A stretch of 55,142 bases of DNA from Clostridia bacterium (GTDB lineage: Bacteria; Bacillota; Clostridia; Christensenellales; Borkfalkiaceae), in the NCBI GenBank assembly GCA_017505465.1, contig JAFVPE010000032.1:1-55142 (forward strand), read 5' to 3'. Position 1 is the stretch's first letter. Every line of letters begins with the position of its first letter. Below the pieces are notes generated by a model. The model saw only the letters and a list, made by a program, of their open reading frames with translations, searched no databases and was not told the DNA's origin. This document shows, one piece after another, positions 50,872 through 55,142 of this stretch. A program made the translations under genes and the position numbers.

Positions 50872-52140
50872 TTAGATTTTCATCGAATGTTCGTAAATTT
50901 TTTCAAGCAAATCGCTAGGAATTTTATCTCTATATTGTCCAAGATAGATAAACACCTTGTTGAAGAACGCCTTATTGTTGCCGCCTACTTCATAGGTGGG
51001 GATTTCAGGCATAGGTGTTTTGCATTTCAAAACGTACAAGTCGATGAACGCCGCTTTTTGTTCTTCGGAAAGGGTTGCGATGAAGGGATCGAAAGGTTCG
51101 TTGCTTTGCGCTATGGGAGCTGCTTCTTCTGCGATTTCTTCCGTTGCCGCTACATTTTCTTCCGTTTCTTCTGCGGTTTCTTCCGTTTCGGATTCTTCTG
51201 CTTCTTCTTGTTCAAGCTCTTCCGCAACGGCAGGAACTTCACTTGCTTTTTCCTTTACTTGACGAACGAGCAAGATACTTGCAACAACGATTTGTGCAAG
51301 CGTTACAACTGCGCCTTCTACACAGTAACGAAGGAAGGACGCGCTGCCAAGGTTGGATTTATAGCCAACGAAAAGAATGAAGAGAAGGATAAATTCTTGC
51401 GCAATAACACGGCCAAATTCTACGCCTGCACCGTTTTTCGTCATAGCGGTGAGCGAGCCGAGAATCAAGAGTGCCGTCATTACGACAAGCGTAATGATAA
51501 CTACCTTTTTATAAGCTTCGTTTGCGTTTACTGCATCGGAAACGAGGTTGCCTTCATCCGTCAAAGCGAAGAGAAGCATACCGATTACTACGACGGAAAG
51601 CAAGAATTGTGCTGCGTTGATAATCGCTCTTGCGCCGACTTTAAGGATCATCATAACGAAGTAGATGACTGCGCCAAGAAGAGCCAAAATCGTGGTCCAT
51701 TTATCCACCGTTGCAGGGGTGGTGGTAAGATAGCAGCTAATTGCCACAACCGAGAGCGCATAAACTGCAACGCCCCAAGTGAAGATCAAGGTTGCGATGC
51801 GTGCGAAGCAAACGGACTTATCACGAAGCACGATTGCAACGATGGCGATGATAAATGCTGCGATGCTCGAAAGCATAAAGTAATAAAGAGCAGCAGTTGC
51901 AACAAGACCGATGTTCGAAGCGCCTGCAAAGGAAGGAAGGAACCCGAAAACTTTCAAATCGGACTTAAACAAGCTTCCCAAAGCGTTGAAAAGTGCGCCT
52001 TCTTTCAAAACGAACGTGCCGTTTTCAAGCGAGATCAACTGCAAAGGCAAGATGAACGTAACGATACAAGCCACTGCGATGATTGCTGCAAGTATGCGGG
52101 AAGGTAAAATCGGCTTCCGCGCGGTGTTTTGATTGCTCAT
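50872..52140 (-). CDS. Unknown polytopic membrane protein with acidic linker
   Basis: 422 residues from the ATG at 52140 (AGGAGAG upstream). About eight membrane segments occur in the first ~275 residues, starting with ILAAIIAVACIVTFILPLQL. A very acidic, Ala/Glu/Thr-rich stretch follows (about 290-340, EELEQEEAEESETEETAEET). The last ~75 residues appear folded (FIATLSEEQKAAFIDLYVLK, YLGQYRDKIPSDLLEKIYEH). I do not recognise the family. The acidic linker recalls the secretion-regulon proteins only in composition. It has its own terminator and no gene partner on its strand. Confidence 0.72.
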   Translation of the reverse strand: MSNQNTARKPILPSRILAAIIAVACIVTFILPLQLISLENGTFVLKEGALFNALGSLFKSDLKVFGFLPSFAGASNIGLVATAALYYFMLSSIAAFIIAIVAIVLRDKSVCFARIATLIFTWGVAVYALSVVAISCYLTTTPATVDKWTTILALLGAVIYFVMMILKVGARAIINAAQFLLSVVVIGMLLFALTDEGNLVSDAVNANEAYKKVVIITLVVMTALLILGSLTAMTKNGAGVEFGRVIAQEFILLFILFVGYKSNLGSASFLRYCVEGAVVTLAQIVVASILLVRQVKEKASEVPAVAEELEQEEAEESETEETAEETEENVAATEEIAEEAAPIAQSNEPFDPFIATLSEEQKAAFIDLYVLKCKTPMPEIPTYEVGGNNKAFFNKVFIYLGQYRDKIPSDLLEKIYEHSMKI

Positions 52141-52285
52141 AACAAACTCTCCTGAATATTTTTTGCTCATAGGATATTTCCTTTAAGGAAATATGAAAAA
52201 ATTTCTATGTTTATGTATTATAACATTTTTTCAAGCGTATGTCAATACTTGATTGGGAAAAAAATATTTTTTAGCACGAAAAAAC

Positions 52286-52314
52286 TTGAAAAAAGTTTAC
52301 CTATGCGTTATAAT
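52286..52314 (+). promoter_or_regulatory. Promoter of the PucR-type regulator
   Basis: TTGAAA (52286-52291), 17 bp, TATAAT (52309-52314). The Shine-Dalgarno AAAGGGGGA precedes the ATG at 52348. Confidence 0.8.
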
Positions 52315-52347
52315 GGAAGAGTAGGATAGAAAAGGGGGACGGTATTC

Positions 52348-53364
52348 ATGACCGAGCTCAAACGGATATTTAAAGGTATATCGGAAAAACTTGGCATAGA
52401 AATTTCTTTTTACGCGGAAAATTCCCGTCCGACGGACGTGCCCGTTTGCGATAAGCAATTCGAGAGCGTGACGGACGACGGAACGCATACCTTTTTCCGT
52501 TTTTTATATAGAAGCGTAGGCTATATCGGCTATATTATAGGCGCAGGGGAAGCGGAACGTAATTATGCACTCTTGTTGCCATCGTATATCGAAGGCTTCG
52601 CCGAAAGAGAAAAGGAGCTTTCCAAAACGGAGCATTTGAAACGCATTTTGCTCGGGGAAATTTCTTCGATGGGAATTTATAAATATACCATGAAGTTTTC
52701 CGTTAAGGGCTCGTCTTGCTTTGTAATCGCCCTGCGTGTCCCCAAGCTTATGCAGGAAACCCTTTCCGTTTTGGAACAGTACGTTGGAAATAGTTTGGAT
52801 ACCGTCGTGCAAATGAGCGCGCAAACGTGTGTGCTCGTGCGTTTTTTGGAAGATTCCGAAGATAGCTACCGCTCGTCCGTCGATTATGCGGAATTTCTTG
52901 CGCAATCGTTAAAGGAGGAGCTTGGTTTGGACGTGCAGGCAGGCGTCGGCCCCGTTGTGAAGGAATTAAAGGACGCTGCGAACTCCTATGCAGGCGCGGA
53001 AAATGCGCTTCGCTATGCGGACGTGTTCGAGCTCCCCGGAAACGTACATTCTTACCGCGAAGTGATCCTTATCAAAATGTTAGAGGACGTTCCCGAAGGG
53101 AAGCTTGCGGAATACCTCGCTGAAATTACGGACGATTCGTTTAAGGAAGTGTTCGACGATGAAGAAATGCTCGCCACCGCCGAAGCGTTTTTGCAAAGCA
53201 GCTTGAACGTGAACGAAACTTCCCGTCAACTGTATATGCACAGAAACACGTTGTTATACCGTTTGGATAAAATTGAAAAGGCAACGGGCTTGAATATCCG
53301 CCTTTTCTCCGATGCAGTATCCTTTCGTGTATTGACGGTGCTGTATAAACTACTCAAAAAATAA
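52348..53364 (+). CDS. PucR/CdaR-type transcriptional regulator
   Basis: 338 residues. The C-terminal PucR helix-turn-helix is clear: LNVNETSRQLYMHRNTLLYR followed by LDKIEKATGLNIRLF. The middle (about 180-240, VQAGVGPVVKELKDAANSYA, GAENALRYAD) matches the GGDEF-like domain of CdaR proteins. The N-terminal ~100 residues form an unassigned sensor domain. This family usually controls purine, sugar-diacid or amino-acid use. It has its own promoter, and the protease gene follows after a weak terminator, so the two are probably separate units. Confidence 0.88.
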   Translation: MTELKRIFKGISEKLGIEISFYAENSRPTDVPVCDKQFESVTDDGTHTFFRFLYRSVGYIGYIIGAGEAERNYALLLPSYIEGFAEREKELSKTEHLKRILLGEISSMGIYKYTMKFSVKGSSCFVIALRVPKLMQETLSVLEQYVGNSLDTVVQMSAQTCVLVRFLEDSEDSYRSSVDYAEFLAQSLKEELGLDVQAGVGPVVKELKDAANSYAGAENALRYADVFELPGNVHSYREVILIKMLEDVPEGKLAEYLAEITDDSFKEVFDDEEMLATAEAFLQSSLNVNETSRQLYMHRNTLLYRLDKIEKATGLNIRLFSDAVSFRVLTVLYKLLKK

Positions 53365-53369
53365 AGAAA

Positions 53370-53407
53370 ATATCCGTCGGGCGAATGGGCTTGGACGGAT
53401 ATATTTT
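53370..53407 (+). terminator. Probable terminator after the PucR-type gene
   Basis: ATATCCGTC (53370-53378) pairs with GACGGATAT (53394-53402) across a 15-nt loop, followed by ATTTTT. Confidence 0.65.
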
Positions 53408-53439
53408 TCCCTAAGGGGATATAATAAAAGGGTTGAGCT

Positions 53440-54807
53440 ATGAAAAAGAAGGAAAATGAAAGACAGGGGATTGAAACGCAAAAAACGGTTAAATCCGTAC
53501 CTGCTACCCCCGTTTCGACAAAAAAACGCAAAATTTTCAAGCGTGTGGCTTGTATTGTCGGCGCCGCCTTGGCGGTGGTCGGCGTATTTTTTAGCGGTTG
53601 GTTTGCTCGGTGGTTTTCCATTGAGCCGGAAATGCGCTCGTTGATTATGGTCAAAGATAGGATAGACGCGGAATACTATGAAGACGTTTCTAACGAGCGT
53701 TTCTACGAAGCGATTTTCGGAGCAATTAACGACGAAGTGCTTGATAAATATTCGGGCTATATGACGGCGGAAGAATACGCCGCCGAAACCGAGAGTATGA
53801 AGGGGAAACAGCTTGGTATCGGCTTGGTGTTGCGTACCCAAGACGAGAACGGCAATCCGCAAATACTCGTCACGCGCGTGTGCGGAAACTCGCCCGCGGA
53901 AACGGCGAATATCCCCGTCGGCGCAAAAATCGTCGGGTTTGGCAAGAGCGAAACGCAGTTGACGAGAAGCGAAGTTTACGATGATTTTAAGTCGTTCTTG
54001 GAAACTTGCGCGGAAGACGAGTCTTTTTTTATTGAATATACGCACGCGGGCGAAAGAGTCGTAAGCGCCATTTGCCGAAGTGCATACGTGGAAAATTACG
54101 TCTTTTACCGCACCAACAAAAGCGCCTATACCTTCACGGGGAAGAACGCATTGACGGCGACGGAAAGAGGGGAATCGCTTTCGGTGCTTGATAATGATAC
54201 GGCGTATATTCGCTTGATACAGTTTACGGGGAACGCCGCAAAAGAATTTGACGAAGCGATGAAGCTGTTTAAGCAAGACGGAAAGAAAAATCTCGTTATC
54301 GACCTGCGTGGGAATGGTGGCGGCTACATGGACGTCTTGGCGGATATTGCTTCCTACTTTTGTAAGGACGGTAGCGCAAAGCCGACGGTGGCGGTTGCCG
54401 ACTACGGCGAGAAACGGGAAAAGTTCAAGGCGGATCGAAATCTCTACAAGCAGTTTTTTGGCGCGGATAGCCGCATTTGTGTTTTGGCGGACGGGGATTC
54501 CGCATCCGCATCCGAATGTCTTTTGGGGTGTATGCTCGATTACGGAGCATTGACGTACGAAGATATTTGCCTTTCGGAGTGGAACGGCGAAGCCAAAACC
54601 TACGGCAAAGGGATTATGCAAACGACCTATTACGTAGATCCGATAAAGAAGGACGCAGTGACCTTGACAACGGCACAAATTCGTTGGCCGGTGAGCGATA
54701 CTTGTATTCACGGCAGGGGGATTCTTGAAACGGACGGCACGAAAAAAGTGGTGGGCAGCTATGAAGGGGAAATAGAACTACAAAATGCGATAAAAGCATT
54801 ATTCTAA
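53440..54807 (+). CDS. S41 family C-terminal processing peptidase
   Basis: 455 residues. A basic cytoplasmic N-terminus is followed by one membrane segment (about 38-58, RVACIVGAALAVVGVFFSGW). A PDZ-like domain (about 120-200, LGIGLVLRTQDENGNPQILV) precedes the S41 core: VIDLRGNGGGYMDVLADIAS, the nucleophile region CVLADGDSASASECLLGCML and the base Lys in TYGKGIMQTTYY. Such CtpA/CtpB proteins cut extracytoplasmic proteins at the C-terminus and some activate sporulation sigma factors. It is anchored outside the membrane. Substrates are unknown. Confidence 0.92.
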   Translation: MKKKENERQGIETQKTVKSVPATPVSTKKRKIFKRVACIVGAALAVVGVFFSGWFARWFSIEPEMRSLIMVKDRIDAEYYEDVSNERFYEAIFGAINDEVLDKYSGYMTAEEYAAETESMKGKQLGIGLVLRTQDENGNPQILVTRVCGNSPAETANIPVGAKIVGFGKSETQLTRSEVYDDFKSFLETCAEDESFFIEYTHAGERVVSAICRSAYVENYVFYRTNKSAYTFTGKNALTATERGESLSVLDNDTAYIRLIQFTGNAAKEFDEAMKLFKQDGKKNLVIDLRGNGGGYMDVLADIASYFCKDGSAKPTVAVADYGEKREKFKADRNLYKQFFGADSRICVLADGDSASASECLLGCMLDYGALTYEDICLSEWNGEAKTYGKGIMQTTYYVDPIKKDAVTLTTAQIRWPVSDTCIHGRGILETDGTKKVVGSYEGEIELQNAIKALF

Positions 54808-55142
54808 GGTGACAGGTGCAAATTGAATATAAAAATGGCTCTGTCCCAACATACGGTTGATTTTTGACGGAAAAATACTGTGAAATACGGCGCGTCGCGC
54901 TCAGTTACAGACCACAGTGGGTATGCGCCCTCGCGCGCCACTTGTCTTTCTTGTATTTATTCTCGTGAAAACGTGAAACGTGAGCGTTTCACTAATCAAC
55001 CGCTTAACCAAAGCAATATAATCCGAACCAGCCCAAAAGCCGTCTTTTTAGCGCTTTTCGGCTTGTCGTCATCATAATACTTCGGTATAATTTCTTCCTT
55101 CGCACCAAAAATCATCTAAAAATCCAAACTTTTGGGTGCGAA
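54808..55142. repeat. Non-coding tail, possible mobile-element end
   Basis: No firm gene in this 335-bp tail. GGCTCTGTCCCAA (from about 54837) followed by a T-rich stretch could be the outer end of an insertion sequence, but only one end is visible. A palindrome, GTGAAACG/CGTTTCAC, lies at about 54974-54992. The region has more CG-rich patches (GCGCGTCGCGC) than its neighbours, which suggests foreign or repeat DNA. Confidence 0.3.
54996..55115 (-). CDS. Possible 39-residue small protein
   Basis: A 39-codon frame on the - strand encodes a charged N-terminal half (EEIIPKYYDDDKPKSAKK) and a short hydrophobic tail (GLVRIILLWLSG). No good Shine-Dalgarno precedes the ATG. It may be a small membrane-associated protein or chance coding inside repeat DNA. 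Confidence 0.25.
   Translation of the reverse strand: MIFGAKEEIIPKYYDDDKPKSAKKTAFGLVRIILLWLSG

Noticed and set aside
50833..52107. 424-codon frame opposite the unknown membrane protein
   Set aside because: It is Cys/Asp/Asn-rich with no domain, and overlaps the terminators at 50826-50853. The - strand frame has membrane segments, a Shine-Dalgarno and a terminator.
1..55142. CRISPR array or restriction/toxin defence genes
   Set aside because: No regularly spaced direct repeats of CRISPR size and no recognisable defence proteins were found on either strand.

Overview
The window looks like a chromosomal segment of an uncultured, gut-type clostridial Bacillota. The evidence is the moderately low GC, clean sigma-A promoters (TTGACA/TTGAAA, 17 bp, TATAAT), GGAGG ribosome binding sites, a SigB/SigF-type sigma module, AsnA and ABC-F proteins. 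Core genes (metK, asnA, secA, prfB, tsaD) on the right mark it as chromosome rather than plasmid.

Layout. 1-310: right junction of an integrated element. Only the 3' half of a tRNA-Ser(UGA) gene is present, preceded by short phased repeats. 310-10712: a catabolic-looking locus controlled by an AraC regulator. It holds a glycosidase-like protein with an HTH-like N-terminus, an M81 (MlrC-like) metallopeptidase, a creatinase/M24-fold hydrolase, an ASRT-family small protein, a Gfo/Idh/MocA oxidoreductase and a DUF4838 protein. 10716-33184: a relaxase-less type IV secretion-like system with its own regulators. 33308-38686: a condensation-fold acyltransferase-like protein, a lipid kinase, an ABC-F ATPase and a PflX-like radical SAM protein. 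38751-42422: metK behind a roughly 370-nt structured leader, asnA, and a zinc-ribbon membrane protein. 42741-50771: secA, prfB, tsaD, a metal-exporter-like protein and a STAS/sigma/ATPase switch module. 50872-55142: an unknown membrane protein, a PucR-type regulator, an S41 protease and a tail of possible repeat DNA.

The most interesting part is 10716-33138. A single-direction operon encodes a VirD4/TraG ATPase, a 2477-residue Ig-repeat surface protein, a VirB2-like pilin, a lipoprotein, a VirB6/TrbL-like membrane protein, a PrgI-VirB4 fusion and two coiled-coil proteins. No relaxase, integrase or peptidoglycan hydrolase is encoded nearby. Divergent to it lie a response regulator whose phosphoacceptor Asp is Glu, a histidine kinase with a degraded ATPase domain, and a 905-residue coiled-coil protein. 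The promoters of the operon and of the 905-residue gene share a 30-bp site (29/30 identical) at the same 15-bp distance from the -35 box, so all of it is probably one regulon. The three coiled-coil proteins have acidic C-terminal tails and are candidate secreted substrates. I infer a protein-delivery or contact apparatus rather than a conjugation system.
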